From positions 1 to 37,646 of the forward strand of contig CALGPA010000124.1 in the NCBI GenBank assembly GCA_937960795.1: 37,646 nucleotides of DNA, given 5' to 3'. A model generated the notes under the pieces. The model saw only the letters and a program-made list of their open reading frames with translations. It searched no databases and was not told the origin of the DNA. This document shows, one piece after another, positions 17,008 to 25,630 of this stretch; position 1 is the stretch's first letter, and every line of letters begins with the position of its first letter. The position numbers were made by a program, and so were the translations under genes. Source of the DNA: an uncultured bacterium (GTDB lineage: Bacteria; Cloacimonadota; Cloacimonadia; Cloacimonadales; Cloacimonadaceae).

Positions 17008-17489
17008 CAGCGCTTGTATCCTATGTCCAACAAGAACTTCTTGCGATGGCTGATGTCAGTATCCAGCTCCACTCCCTTTGGAGAAGAGCCGTCAATCACG
17101 CCCAAGATGCCTCGTCCTTGCTCGCTTTGAGCGACGATCACCTGCACCGGATTTGCGGTTGCGCAGAAGATCCTCACCACTTCCCGGCAGTCCTTGATCC
17201 CGGGAAGAACATTGATCGGAAACGCTCCTCGCATCACAATGATAAAGCTGTGTCCGGCACCCAGCATGCGGACGTTCTTCACTGCTATCTCAATCAATTC
17301 TGTGTCTGTGCCATCTTTGCGGATCAAACACGGTCCGGAAGCCTCACAGAATGCCAAGCCAAACTTGATGCCGGGGACGCTATTTACCATCACTTCATAG
17401 AGATCTTCCACGGTCTTGATAAAATGACTTTGACCGAGAATTATGTTACAATCATCGGGGAAGTTCATTTGAAGGTTATGAAGTTCCAT
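17007..17489 (-). CDS. Adenosine-specific kinase family protein
   Basis: The 160-residue protein matches the small adenosine-specific kinase family (Pfam Adenosine_kin), best known from archaea and thermophiles and unrelated to ribokinase-type adenosine kinases. Recognisable stretches are FIKTVEDLYE, GIKFGLAFCEASGPCLIR, GAGHSFIIVMRGAFPINVL and CATANPVQVIVAQSEQGRGILGV. The presumed reaction is ATP-dependent phosphorylation of adenosine to AMP; function in bacteria is little studied. It is the first gene of a likely operon with thpR, recA, recX and the M14 peptidase, with a TTGACA element 55 nt upstream. Confidence 0.88.
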   Translation of the reverse strand: MELHNLQMNFPDDCNIILGQSHFIKTVEDLYEVMVNSVPGIKFGLAFCEASGPCLIRKDGTDTELIEIAVKNVRMLGAGHSFIIVMRGAFPINVLPGIKDCREVVRIFCATANPVQVIVAQSEQGRGILGVIDGSSPKGVELDTDISHRKKFLLDIGYKR

Positions 17490-17514
17490 CTCTTTCCTCT
17501 TAGCCGCTTATTTG

Positions 17515-17550
17515 ACTATACAAGTAAAAAAACTTTGCAAGAGTGTCAAG
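17515..17550 (-). promoter_or_regulatory. Promoter of the adenosine kinase-thpR-recA operon
   Basis: On the minus strand CTTGACA occupies 17550-17544. Seventeen nt after it comes TACTTG (17526-17521), followed at once by TATAGT (17520-17515). The spacing of the TTG-ending hexamer matches four other promoters in the window, while TATAGT would need an unusual 23-nt spacer. Confidence 0.45.
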
Positions 17551-17611
17551 CAAAATGTGCTGAGTAAAAGCAAATCTCTCTGAGCCCAAAGAGGAGATTC
17601 CGGGTCATGGC

Positions 17612-20104
17612 TCAAGTGATGAGTTCTTTCAGGATCGCCGTGGCATGAGCTTTGGCGCCTTCTCCAAGCTCTGCTACCGGCCCCACGCATCCGGGACAGC
17701 CATCGTCGCATTCACAGCGCAGGATCAGCTCAAATGCCGCACTGAGCACCTTGCCTTGGATCTCATAGAGCTTCCGGGAAAGACCGATGCCGCCGGGGAT
17801 TTTGTCAAACAAAGCGATCATGGGCCATGCATCAGTGAGCCCGGCTTCTGCTTCGGTTGACAGCCCCAAGTCTTCCGGATCGCACATCACGAAGAAAGGT
17901 GCCAGATTCTTTAGGAGATAGCCCAATCCGGCAAGACCTCCCTGAATCCTGATGCGCTCTTCGGCAAGACGGTGACAGCGGGGGCAGAGTGTGATCAGAT
18001 TTGCCGGATCATTGGCTTCCTCGTGGGAGGGAAAGCTGCGTAAGGGCACTCGGTGATGCACATCCCAAGCTTTGCCGCTTTCCGGGGTGTGGCATCTTGC
18101 ACAGCGATTGCCGTCCCGAGTCCGGATCTGCTCTGAGATCTCCTTCCAATGGGGACCATAGTAGTTGCGATCACTATTCCACAAGCCTTGATCGCGTAGC
18201 TTCTTGACCATCAAGGGCGACAAAGATATCCACCAAGCCATGGTTTCCAGCTCCTGAACGGGTAGGTCAAGATCTTCAATACCCAAAACCTCCATCGTCC
18301 CAAAGCGGATCCTCTTAAATCCAGTCACTTGCTCCCGGACCAAGACTCTGCCAAAATGCTTTTTGCCCCAAGGGAAGCTGGAGCTTTGCATCAGCTTGAT
18401 CAAGATCAGTTCAGTATCTCTAAGAGCTTGAGTATAGTAGTCTGCGGCAATCTCTTCCAAAAAGACCATATCCCCATCCAGGTCCAAGTCCTTGACGATC
18501 CAGGTCTCTCCCAGATGCAGATAGATGGCGCCCGGATGCGTCATCCATAGAGCGCTCAGCCGATCCACATAGCCGATCACTTCGCCATCTGCCAAGATTG
18601 GGAGCTGATTTGAGGCATTCCGGATGGAGACTTCAGCTGCAGGATAGTCATCGACCTTGCCCAGATATTTATTTCCGACCTTGCGGATCTTGCCATCTTC
18701 CAAAAGCAGATCCAGATATCCCATAAGCTCGATGGGCTCCAGATTCCCAAAGCTCTCTGTATCCTTGAGGGAAAGCTCACTGATGGCGCAGCGTAACTGT
18801 TGCAGCAAGACCTCGGTGTTTTTTGGATCAATCAGTGCTTCTTCCGGATTCTTCTCCCAGATGTATTCGGGATGTCGGCAGATGTATTGATCCAGGGGGC
18901 TGCTTCCCGCCACCAAGATGGATAGAGCGGAATTTGCCTTTCTTCCCGCGCGCCCTGCTTCCTGTCTCACTGCGGATATGCTGCCGGGATAGCCATTGAT
19001 CAAAGCAACATCCAAAGAGCCGATATCAATGCCCAATTCCAGCGCATTGGTTGAGATGATGAGGCGCAATCTTCCTTCACGCAGGTCTTGCTCGATCCGG
19101 CGTCTTTCTGAGGCGAGATAGCCGCTGCGATATGAGGAGATCTGCGCTCTAAGGCTTTGCGGCATATGCAGCAGCAGCATCTCCACACTGCGGCGGGAAA
19201 CGCTAAACAGGATAGTGGACAGGTCATAGTTCATGATCAATCGGGCGAGCGAGACGGATTCAAGCATGCTGCTTCGCCGGATTCCCAGATCATGATCCAC
19301 GATCGGGGGATTGATGATCATATTTATTCGCTCCCCTTGAGGAGAGCCATCTCCTGAGATCAGGATAGCTTCTTGCCCGATGAGTTCTTGCACAAAGTCC
19401 AGTGAGTTTGCCAAAGTCGCTGAAGTGCATATGAAGATTGGCTGAACCCGATACAGCCTACAGATGCGGATCAGGCGTCTGAGCACATTGGCAAAGTGCG
19501 AGCCCAATATCCCCCGATAGTAGTGAACCTCATCGATGACGATGTAGCGCAAGTGCGAAAAGAAGGCAGACCAAAGACTGTGATTTGGCAATATGCCCAG
19601 ATGCAGCATGTCAGGATTGGAGAAGATGATCTTGGCTTCACGGCGGATCCTGCTTCGATCCTCAGAAGGAGTATCCCCATCGTAGATGGCGGCGGAGATC
19701 TTTGCCCCGGTGTCTTTCTTTAGTCGCTGATTGAACTCTTTCATTTTTTGGGCTTGATCTTGTGCCAGAGCTTTGGTGGGATAGATCAAAAGGGCTCGAG
19801 CTTTGGGATCTGTCAGACACGCGGAGAGAATGGGCAACTGATAGCAGAGGCTCTTCCCGCTGGCTACGCCACTATTGATCACGATATTCTTCCCGGATAG
19901 GACTGCCTCAATCGCTTGGCCTTGATGCAGATACAGCTGCGTGATGCCTTGCTCTTCCAAGAGCTTGATCGTGCGCGGATCTAAGTCACTTGGAAAAGCC
20001 GTATATCGCGCATCTTGAGGCTGAGTGACCATCGTCGAAACTATAGTCTCTTTGTGCCTTCGGTGACTCAGCAGTTCTTCTGAAAGTGCTTGAATATCTT
20101 GCAT
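17612..20104 (-). CDS. MrfA/YprA-type DEAD-box helicase with an inserted HNH nuclease domain
   Basis: An 830-residue superfamily 2 helicase. Walker A is SGVASGKS (78-85), motif II is DEVH in VIDEVHYYRG, and the second RecA domain shows ISTNALELGIDIG and RQEAGRAGR. The C-terminal zinc-binding region ends in CECDDGCPGCVGP, the four-Cys signature of MrfA, which in Bacillus repairs mitomycin C damage. Between two halves of that region, at about 660-715, lies an HNH domain: zinc pairs Cys668/Cys671 and Cys707/Cys710, His683-His684 in WDVHHRVPL, Asn702 and His711. The resulting protein is longer than the 749-residue Bacillus MrfA. The start directly abuts the stop of the upstream secreted-protein gene, and its ribosome site is weak. 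Confidence 0.88.
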   Translation of the reverse strand: MQDIQALSEELLSHRRHKETIVSTMVTQPQDARYTAFPSDLDPRTIKLLEEQGITQLYLHQGQAIEAVLSGKNIVINSGVASGKSLCYQLPILSACLTDPKARALLIYPTKALAQDQAQKMKEFNQRLKKDTGAKISAAIYDGDTPSEDRSRIRREAKIIFSNPDMLHLGILPNHSLWSAFFSHLRYIVIDEVHYYRGILGSHFANVLRRLIRICRLYRVQPIFICTSATLANSLDFVQELIGQEAILISGDGSPQGERINMIINPPIVDHDLGIRRSSMLESVSLARLIMNYDLSTILFSVSRRSVEMLLLHMPQSLRAQISSYRSGYLASERRRIEQDLREGRLRLIISTNALELGIDIGSLDVALINGYPGSISAVRQEAGRAGRKANSALSILVAGSSPLDQYICRHPEYIWEKNPEEALIDPKNTEVLLQQLRCAISELSLKDTESFGNLEPIELMGYLDLLLEDGKIRKVGNKYLGKVDDYPAAEVSIRNASNQLPILADGEVIGYVDRLSALWMTHPGAIYLHLGETWIVKDLDLDGDMVFLEEIAADYYTQALRDTELILIKLMQSSSFPWGKKHFGRVLVREQVTGFKRIRFGTMEVLGIEDLDLPVQELETMAWWISLSPLMVKKLRDQGLWNSDRNYYGPHWKEISEQIRTRDGNRCARCHTPESGKAWDVHHRVPLRSFPSHEEANDPANLITLCPRCHRLAEERIRIQGGLAGLGYLLKNLAPFFVMCDPEDLGLSTEAEAGLTDAWPMIALFDKIPGGIGLSRKLYEIQGKVLSAAFELILRCECDDGCPGCVGPVAELGEGAKAHATAILKELIT

Positions 20105-21826
20105 CTATGGGATGATCACTTGTTTGAAGGTTTGCGTGCGGACATCTTGGCGGATCCTGACAAAGTAGATGCCGGCAGATAGAGACAGAGCCGATGAATC
20201 AAAGCTGCGGACAGCCCGCGCGGAGCTGATCCTTTGTCCGCGCAGGTTAAAGAGATCCAGATCAAATGAGGCATCGCTCTTTAGCGAGAAATGCTTATTA
20301 CTCGGATTTGGATAGGGACGCGGCAATCTTGCTTCCGGGACGTTTATGCCCACATGCCCGCTTTCTGCTTCGACGACGATATCATCCACAAAAAGAGCGA
20401 GCGCATCCAAGGACACTGCATTGAGCGCCAGATAGACGTCTTGATTTTCATATGCGGCAAGATCGAAGACATATTCCGTCCAGCTTGCAGGTACCAAAAG
20501 CCAGTCTTCCGGATGCAGCAAAGAAAAAGAGGAAGGCAGGGCGTCAGTGGCAGAGACCAAGACCCTGAGCCGCTCCAGACCATAGGCAGGAGTATAGCTT
20601 CTTGCCACAAATCTCAGCTTAGCCCCACTCCCCAGATGCAGATTTGGCAGGATCAGCCAGTCATTATTCGGCGGATTTGTCGCGCTGGCAGACATCAGCA
20701 TCTTTACCCCTGATGGCACCGTGATGTCCGTCACAGGAGGCGTAGTGGATGCCGGAGCAAATACTATCCAGCCTTGGGGAGCGCCCGCATTTGGCCATGA
20801 TGCGTGATCCCATCCCCATGTATCAGAACCATCTAGATCCAAGATCTGATAGCCGGGAAGCTCTGTGCTAAACGGAGGATACGCTTCAAAACTCTGATAC
20901 AAGATGAGATCTTGACCTGCCTGCGGTACTGTGATCAAGACACTATTTGAGTGAGGCGAGACCTCTCCTGAAGAATAGAGGGCTTGCACGCTGTATTGAT
21001 AGCTCGCGCCGGGGATCAGATCCTGATCAATAAAGCTTTCGCCGCTCGTCTCAGAATATACGCTGCCATCGCGGAAGAGGCGATATCCTTCGGGCTGATT
21101 CAGCGGGGGAGCATCCCAAAAAAGCATGATCGCCCCATCTAGGAAGTAGCCATAGAGATTCCTTGGTGCGGCAGGATCCGAGATCGAGCCCAGATGCAGC
21201 CTGAGATTGCTGATATAGCTCTTGCTCACGGGATTTGCCGGAGGATCGTCGGGATCAGGATTTACGGACATGCTGATGAAGTTTAGCGCGCGTGTGTTTG
21301 ACATCTGCGTGCAGAAAAAGTCGTCACTGGTCATCCCTTGTCCATCGGTGTTTTCGTCCACAGCCACGATGAGATTTGAAAAGCCATCATAGCTAAAGCT
21401 TTGATCCAGCGGGATTGTGAGCCAGCCGATGCCGGGAAGCCCTGCCGCAAAATAATCCGCACTCAAGATGCCGTGATAGACCGTGCTAAATTGCGATGTC
21501 GGCACCCAATCCGAAAGCTCTGATAGATCGCTGTGTCCCAGATAGATCTTCCATTCTTTGTTGCCTTGCAGAAAGCTCTCACTGGTGACATTATATTGAA
21601 AACCGATCTGTGAAATCTCGCCGGATTGTCCGATCTCTGAGGAGTAAAAAAGCTGTTGCGAATAGCTAAAGCGCGCCACGGGCTCGATGGGCAGCCCTTG
21701 ATGCAATACATTTCCTGTGCCGATCGTCACCGTATTTGCCGAGAGGTGCAGACTTAGTAGCAAAAACAAGCAAAGCCACCCTCTATAGACCATCGTCCCT
21801 TGAGGCGCACATCGTCTTTGCATCAT
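20105..21826 (-). CDS. Secreted multidomain protein: FN3, choice-of-anchor-J-like and C-terminal sorting domain
   Basis: The 573-residue protein has a signal peptide (a basic start with a hydrophobic run at about 16-30). A beta-rich domain (about 35-215) precedes a fibronectin type III-like domain (about 217-300), then a jelly-roll resembling the choice-of-anchor J family (about 305-485: LYQSFEAYPP, then WGWDHASW and NDWLILPNL). The end, from PYPNPSNKHF through LFNLRGQRI to LSAGIYFVRI, is a Por-secretion-type sorting domain, implying export by a type IX-like system and surface attachment. ATG at 21826 follows GGAGG; an internal ATG at 21793 is an alternative. The helicase gene follows with no gap. 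Confidence 0.82.
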   Translation of the reverse strand: MMQRRCAPQGTMVYRGWLCLFLLLSLHLSANTVTIGTGNVLHQGLPIEPVARFSYSQQLFYSSEIGQSGEISQIGFQYNVTSESFLQGNKEWKIYLGHSDLSELSDWVPTSQFSTVYHGILSADYFAAGLPGIGWLTIPLDQSFSYDGFSNLIVAVDENTDGQGMTSDDFFCTQMSNTRALNFISMSVNPDPDDPPANPVSKSYISNLRLHLGSISDPAAPRNLYGYFLDGAIMLFWDAPPLNQPEGYRLFRDGSVYSETSGESFIDQDLIPGASYQYSVQALYSSGEVSPHSNSVLITVPQAGQDLILYQSFEAYPPFSTELPGYQILDLDGSDTWGWDHASWPNAGAPQGWIVFAPASTTPPVTDITVPSGVKMLMSASATNPPNNDWLILPNLHLGSGAKLRFVARSYTPAYGLERLRVLVSATDALPSSFSLLHPEDWLLVPASWTEYVFDLAAYENQDVYLALNAVSLDALALFVDDIVVEAESGHVGINVPEARLPRPYPNPSNKHFSLKSDASFDLDLFNLRGQRISSARAVRSFDSSALSLSAGIYFVRIRQDVRTQTFKQVIIP

Positions 21827-21866
21827 CCGTTCCTCCGCACAATCCAGCGCATTTTCATCTTGTCTA

Positions 21867-21897
21867 CAATGTGCCGAAAAGAAGCAATGCTGTCAAG
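21867..21897 (-). promoter_or_regulatory. Promoter of the anchor-J protein and helicase genes
   Basis: Minus-strand CTTGACA at 21897-21891 lies 65 nt before the start codon. Eighteen nt after it is ACATTG (21872-21867). The site sits in the 83-nt gap after the C10 peptidase gene, so the two secreted-protein genes can be transcribed separately. Confidence 0.4.
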
Positions 21898-21909
21898 CGA
21901 AAAGCAATA

Positions 21910-23595
21910 TCAGAGCTTGAGTATCTTACCTGATCCGCTATATTCTAGAGATTCAACCCGATATAAATAGATCCCGGACGGACAGATCCTGCCCGCTTGA
22001 TCGCGTCCATCCCACGAGCCAAGAGTGGATTCGTAGACTTTCTGCCCCTTCAGGTTATAGATATGAAGACGACTCGGTGACTTCGGCATGGGTTCCAGTT
22101 CAAAATGGCAAGTCTGACGGAAAGGATTGGGGCCCACTCTCAGCCGATACTTAGGCAGCTCGGGAGAGCTATCAAGAATGGATACAGCCGGTGTGAAACT
22201 AAAGGGAAGCAGGCACCAATTTTGATCAAAGACCAGCCGCAGATCTCCCGAGATAGCTTCACCGGTTCTGCCGATGTGGCTGATGCTAAAGCTCAGGATG
22301 CCATAGTCTTCGATGCTCACGGGCAATTGGGGTGAGAAGCTGAAGTCGTCTTCGCTAAGGCCTTGAGGAAACCTGATCTGTATCAGCTCAAGAGGAGCAT
22401 CTGTGAGATTCATAATCTCGACGCTGCTCGTCTGACCTGCTTGAATGTCAATGCTTTCCGGAATGCAGATGGCAGCCGTTTTGGGATATATATCCACGAT
22501 TGCACCCTCAACCACTGTCAATCCATAGGGAATCCCTTGCGGGAGGCTATACCAAGCATTGTAAGAGCCGCCCCAGCCGAAATTTAGATGGTGCAATTCA
22601 TTATCGGAATCGTATCCGTCTATCACCACATTATGTCCTGCATCCCAAGAGGGAGTGACCACTGCCAGATGCACGAGATAGCCATTTGCCAAGTTTTGAT
22701 TGATGCGAGCATAGAGATTGCCGGCATCAGCCTCCAAAAGCACCGCCTCATCAAAACCAAATCTTTGGTAGGCAGTGAAAGCCTGATTCACACCCATTGT
22801 CCCTGAGACTTGAGACGAATAGACTTGCTTAAGCGCTGTCCCGGAGGCAAATACCAATGCCGCCGCTAGGCTGTCTGAAAGCGGGATATCCCTTGCAAAA
22901 GCTGCGTCTATTTCAGACAGATAGCCATTTAAACGAGAGAAATCGGGAAAGCCAAGATCAGCATGATCATCATCGATCATATAGTTGCGTCCCGAGAAAC
23001 TGTGGTAATAATCGTCCCCATCATCCAGACGCGTATTGTTTGTGGTCTGCAGATAGTTGAGGATCTGCCCCATCGCAATTGCGGGGCAGCCTGCCACACT
23101 GCGAACGTTGCTGACGGGATCCATTGGCACCATCATGTTCCAAGGGTAGTTTTGGCTCCAAGCGCTCTGAAGAAGATATTCTCCTTGGATATTATACGCA
23201 AATCCCGGATTCAAGGCCCGAAGCCAAGCCTCTTGATTTTCGGCTGATCTTGATCCATATCGCAACCGAGCACTAAGATCTGCGACTATCAAATCCTCCA
23301 TAATACTCGTTTCTCTCATACTATGAAAATCCGACTCAAAAGAATAGGATATCAAGACGGGCAGTTGCTGATGCGCGGAAAGAGCGACATAGCCCATGGG
23401 TTCCAGATGATAGATATACGCTAGGGGACGAGAGTCGGTGACCAGCTCTTCGTGAGAGCGGATTCGATATTCAGGTGCACTGACGCGAAGGGATTTCTCC
23501 GCCAGGACTCTTGCATCATCTTCGCAAACGAGCTGAGCTGCAAGCAGGGATACGGAAATCAAAAGCAGCAAAAGCAGTGATCTTTTCATAGCCAT
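21910..23595 (-). CDS. Secreted C10 (streptopain-like) cysteine peptidase with sorting domain
   Basis: A 561-residue secreted protease. After the signal peptide (to about residue 20) comes a propeptide-like segment (about 25-130, with MGYVALSAHQQLPVLISYS). The papain-fold domain has the nucleophile Cys170 in VAGCPAIAMGQ and the catalytic His321 in GHNVVIDGY; HLNFGWGGSYNAWY follows, as in streptopain and interpain. A beta-domain links to a C-terminal sorting domain with NPFRQTCHFEL, IYNLKGQKVY, WDGRDQAGR and SGIYLYRV, which is the FlgD-like form common in the FCB group. Two in-frame ATGs lie close together; the first has GGAG at the right distance. Probably a nutritional extracellular protease. 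Confidence 0.9.
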   Translation of the reverse strand: MAMKRSLLLLLLISVSLLAAQLVCEDDARVLAEKSLRVSAPEYRIRSHEELVTDSRPLAYIYHLEPMGYVALSAHQQLPVLISYSFESDFHSMRETSIMEDLIVADLSARLRYGSRSAENQEAWLRALNPGFAYNIQGEYLLQSAWSQNYPWNMMVPMDPVSNVRSVAGCPAIAMGQILNYLQTTNNTRLDDGDDYYHSFSGRNYMIDDDHADLGFPDFSRLNGYLSEIDAAFARDIPLSDSLAAALVFASGTALKQVYSSQVSGTMGVNQAFTAYQRFGFDEAVLLEADAGNLYARINQNLANGYLVHLAVVTPSWDAGHNVVIDGYDSDNELHHLNFGWGGSYNAWYSLPQGIPYGLTVVEGAIVDIYPKTAAICIPESIDIQAGQTSSVEIMNLTDAPLELIQIRFPQGLSEDDFSFSPQLPVSIEDYGILSFSISHIGRTGEAISGDLRLVFDQNWCLLPFSFTPAVSILDSSPELPKYRLRVGPNPFRQTCHFELEPMPKSPSRLHIYNLKGQKVYESTLGSWDGRDQAGRICPSGIYLYRVESLEYSGSGKILKL

Positions 23596-23635
23596 TTATA
23601 GTCTCCGTTATTTCAGATTAACAGTCTTTTGTGTG

Positions 23636-23666
23636 CAAGGGCATCAAGCGGGGCTGAGATGTCAAG
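23636..23666 (-). promoter_or_regulatory. Promoter of the C10 peptidase gene
   Basis: Minus-strand CTTGACA at 23666-23660 is 65 nt before the start codon. CCCTTG (23641-23636) follows after 18 nt. No TATAAT-like hexamer is found at normal spacing. Confidence 0.4.
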
Positions 23667-23764
23667 ATAAGTTTGCGCATTTCTGCATGGCTGGGTGATG
23701 ATTTTTGTAGACAGTGCGAATTCAGCAAGATCAGTAGCACGCTTTTTGGCGCGATTAACAACTC

Positions 23765-23857
23765 CGTAAGTCTTTATCTTCTCACCCCTTGCTGACTCGA
23801 GCGGTGAGCGAGCGGTGAGCAAGGCATGAGGTGGCCTTGTTTTGCAAGCACTTAGCG
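23765..23857 (+). repeat. Dispersed intergenic repeat, complete copy B (93 bp)
   Basis: Same orientation and order of blocks as the copy at 13602: CGTAAGTCTTTATCTT, CTCACCCCTTGCTG, a tandem of GAGCGGTGAGC, AGCAAGG, GGCATGAGG, then TTTTGCAAGCACTTAGCG. The right end differs from copy A but agrees with copy D and with the fragment at 1-44, so this is probably the ancestral form. Confidence 0.85.
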
Positions 23858-24185
23858 CACTGATTTTGGAGAGCATGAGACATAGATCTATCGATTATCA
23901 AGCTCATCATTGAGCCTGCGGGTGTCTGGTCATGTCATGTCAGTCAATCTCATTTTGAGCTTTTTCCTCATGCCTGAGAAGCCAGATCCTTGGTGGCCGA
24001 TATATTTGCCAAACTTCGCCGAGATGGTGAAATCATCACACCAAGACCGGTAAGGCAAGCTGATATCCGAGCGTAGCTGCCTATGCTTGGATAGCCCGCA
24101 ATAGATTAAAGAAATATGTGGACAAAAACCCTGCCAATTTCAGATAGGATTGGGACTAACAAAGAAAAAACGAAACGAGAAAGAG

Positions 24186-25562
24186 ATGTCCAAAAAGAAG
24201 AATAGCCTGATCCGCCATGCCTATAGCAGCTCCACCATAGAGGGGATTTTTGCGCAAATCTATGGCAATCTGGCGGCGATCGGGAGCTCATTTGTCACCA
24301 AGCTCATGGTGATCATGGGGGCAAGTCCGCTTCAGTATAGCATGCTCTCCGCATTGGGGCAGATCTCAGCTCTGTGGCAGCCTCTGGGAGTGGCTTTTTC
24401 GCATAGCATCAATCAGCGGAAGTGGATCTGCATCTGGATCACTTTTGTGGGACGCTTTCTCACTCTGTTTTTGGGACTCGCGCTGCTGTTCCCCCAGCGG
24501 CAGCAAGGTATTTGGTTTATGCTTGGACTGCTGTTTTTCAGTGCGGGGTTCCAAGCAACCGGAGCAAACATCTGGATCGCCTGGGTGAGTGATCTGATCC
24601 CACTGAGGATCCGCGGCAGATTTTTCTCCCGCAGAAATCAGATCCTGCTTACTGTAGGCTTACTGTTTAGCTATGCGATCAGTTATCTGGCAGATCTCTT
24701 CGAGAAGGGCGCAAGTCCGCTGCAAATAGAGTCGTTACAAGAGTATTTCGTTCCTCAAAATCAGGCGATGTTTTTGGCATTTGTATTTGTCTTTGCCTCC
24801 ATCATCGGGATCATCGGGCTCTCCTTTCTGGCGCTGCAGCCTGAGCGCAAGAGGGAGCACCGCGCCGGGCAAAGCTTGCGCAATGTCTTCTTGGAACCCT
24901 TAAGGGACAAGAACTTCCGCTTGCTTTTGGTCTTTGGTTCGTGGTGGATGCTGGCTGTGGGAGTGGGCAGCCCGTTTTGGACTCCATTTATGCTCAAGAA
25001 TCTGCAGATGAGCCTCTTTGAGGTGCAGCTATACAACAGCCTGCATATGGGATCATCGCTTCTGGCATTTGGTTTTTGGGGGAAGTTTATTGATCGCTTT
25101 GGCAACAAAACCGCCATGAAGATCTGTGTGCTTCTAGGTGGTCTGAATCCGCTGTTTTGGCTGCTGATGAGTTCTTCAAACTATGCCATTCTGTGGTTTG
25201 AGGGCATATCCTCGGGCTTTATGTGGGCAGGCACGGGGGTGATCAGCACAAATTTTGTGCTCAGTATCGCGCCGAGGCGAAAGGAGCAGTCCTACAGCGG
25301 GATCTATGCGGCGTTTACGGGCATGTTTATGATGAGTTCCACTCTTGCCAGCGGTATCTTCTATCCCGGCAGCATGGATCTGGGCAGGCTGCATCTGGCT
25401 CCGGAGCAGGTGACTTTTGGGATCAGCGCTGTGATGAGATGGCTGGCAATCATTCCTCTGGCATTGGTCAGGGAATATCGCAGTGTGCCTCTACGCAGAG
25501 CCTTGGCATATGGCCTAGGGCGGATCATCGGCTGGCGTCCCAGGATGAGTAAGCGCAGCTAA
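24186..25562 (+). CDS. Major facilitator superfamily transporter
   Basis: A 458-residue inner-membrane protein with about 12 hydrophobic helices, split by a charged central loop (LQPERKREHRAGQSLRN) as in MFS carriers. The loop after helix 2-3 region and the segment LIPLRIRGRFFSRRNQ are basic, as expected for cytosolic loops. The substrate is unknown. The frame is open back to a TTG at 24150, but the ATG at 24186, preceded by GAGAAAGAG, is preferred. It is a single gene facing the minus-strand translation operon. Confidence 0.85.
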   Translation: MSKKKNSLIRHAYSSSTIEGIFAQIYGNLAAIGSSFVTKLMVIMGASPLQYSMLSALGQISALWQPLGVAFSHSINQRKWICIWITFVGRFLTLFLGLALLFPQRQQGIWFMLGLLFFSAGFQATGANIWIAWVSDLIPLRIRGRFFSRRNQILLTVGLLFSYAISYLADLFEKGASPLQIESLQEYFVPQNQAMFLAFVFVFASIIGIIGLSFLALQPERKREHRAGQSLRNVFLEPLRDKNFRLLLVFGSWWMLAVGVGSPFWTPFMLKNLQMSLFEVQLYNSLHMGSSLLAFGFWGKFIDRFGNKTAMKICVLLGGLNPLFWLLMSSSNYAILWFEGISSGFMWAGTGVISTNFVLSIAPRRKEQSYSGIYAAFTGMFMMSSTLASGIFYPGSMDLGRLHLAPEQVTFGISAVMRWLAIIPLALVREYRSVPLRRALAYGLGRIIGWRPRMSKRS

Positions 25563-25580
25563 ACTGATCCTTTTGGACAC

Positions 25581-25607
25581 AAAAAACCGGCCTCGTCAAA
25601 GGCCGGT
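25581..25607 (-). terminator. Rho-independent terminator of the rpsB-tsf-pyrH-frr operon
   Basis: A perfect 8-bp stem, ACCGGCCT at 25586-25593 and AGGCCGGT at 25600-25607, with a 6-nt loop. Read on the minus strand it is followed by a run of T (complement of 25581-25586), 24 nt after the frr stop codon. Confidence 0.88.
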
Positions 25608-25630
25608 GATTATCTGTTGGAAGGCTTGGC

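Larger units (their letters stand above)
23596..24185. other. Divergent spacer between the C10 peptidase and MFS genes
   Basis: This 590-bp stretch holds the C10 peptidase promoter and repeat copy B. From about 23860 to 24185 I see no gene, RNA or clear promoter; the region must contain the MFS promoter, for which TTGGAT near 24088 is only a weak candidate. An 87-residue minus-strand frame at 23613-23876 runs through the repeat and resembles nothing, so it is not called. Confidence 0.5.

Noticed and set aside
23613..23876. 87-residue minus-strand frame upstream of the C10 peptidase
   Set aside because: It runs through the dispersed repeat and the C10 promoter, lacks a ribosome site, and has no similarity I recognise.
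23858..24149. tRNA or structured RNA in the spacer before the MFS gene
   Set aside because: I found no cloverleaf, T-loop consensus or strong conserved-looking hairpin there.
24150..24185. TTG start for the MFS transporter
   Set aside because: It adds a short basic peptide without a ribosome site; ATG 24186 is preceded by a purine-rich GAGAAAGAG.
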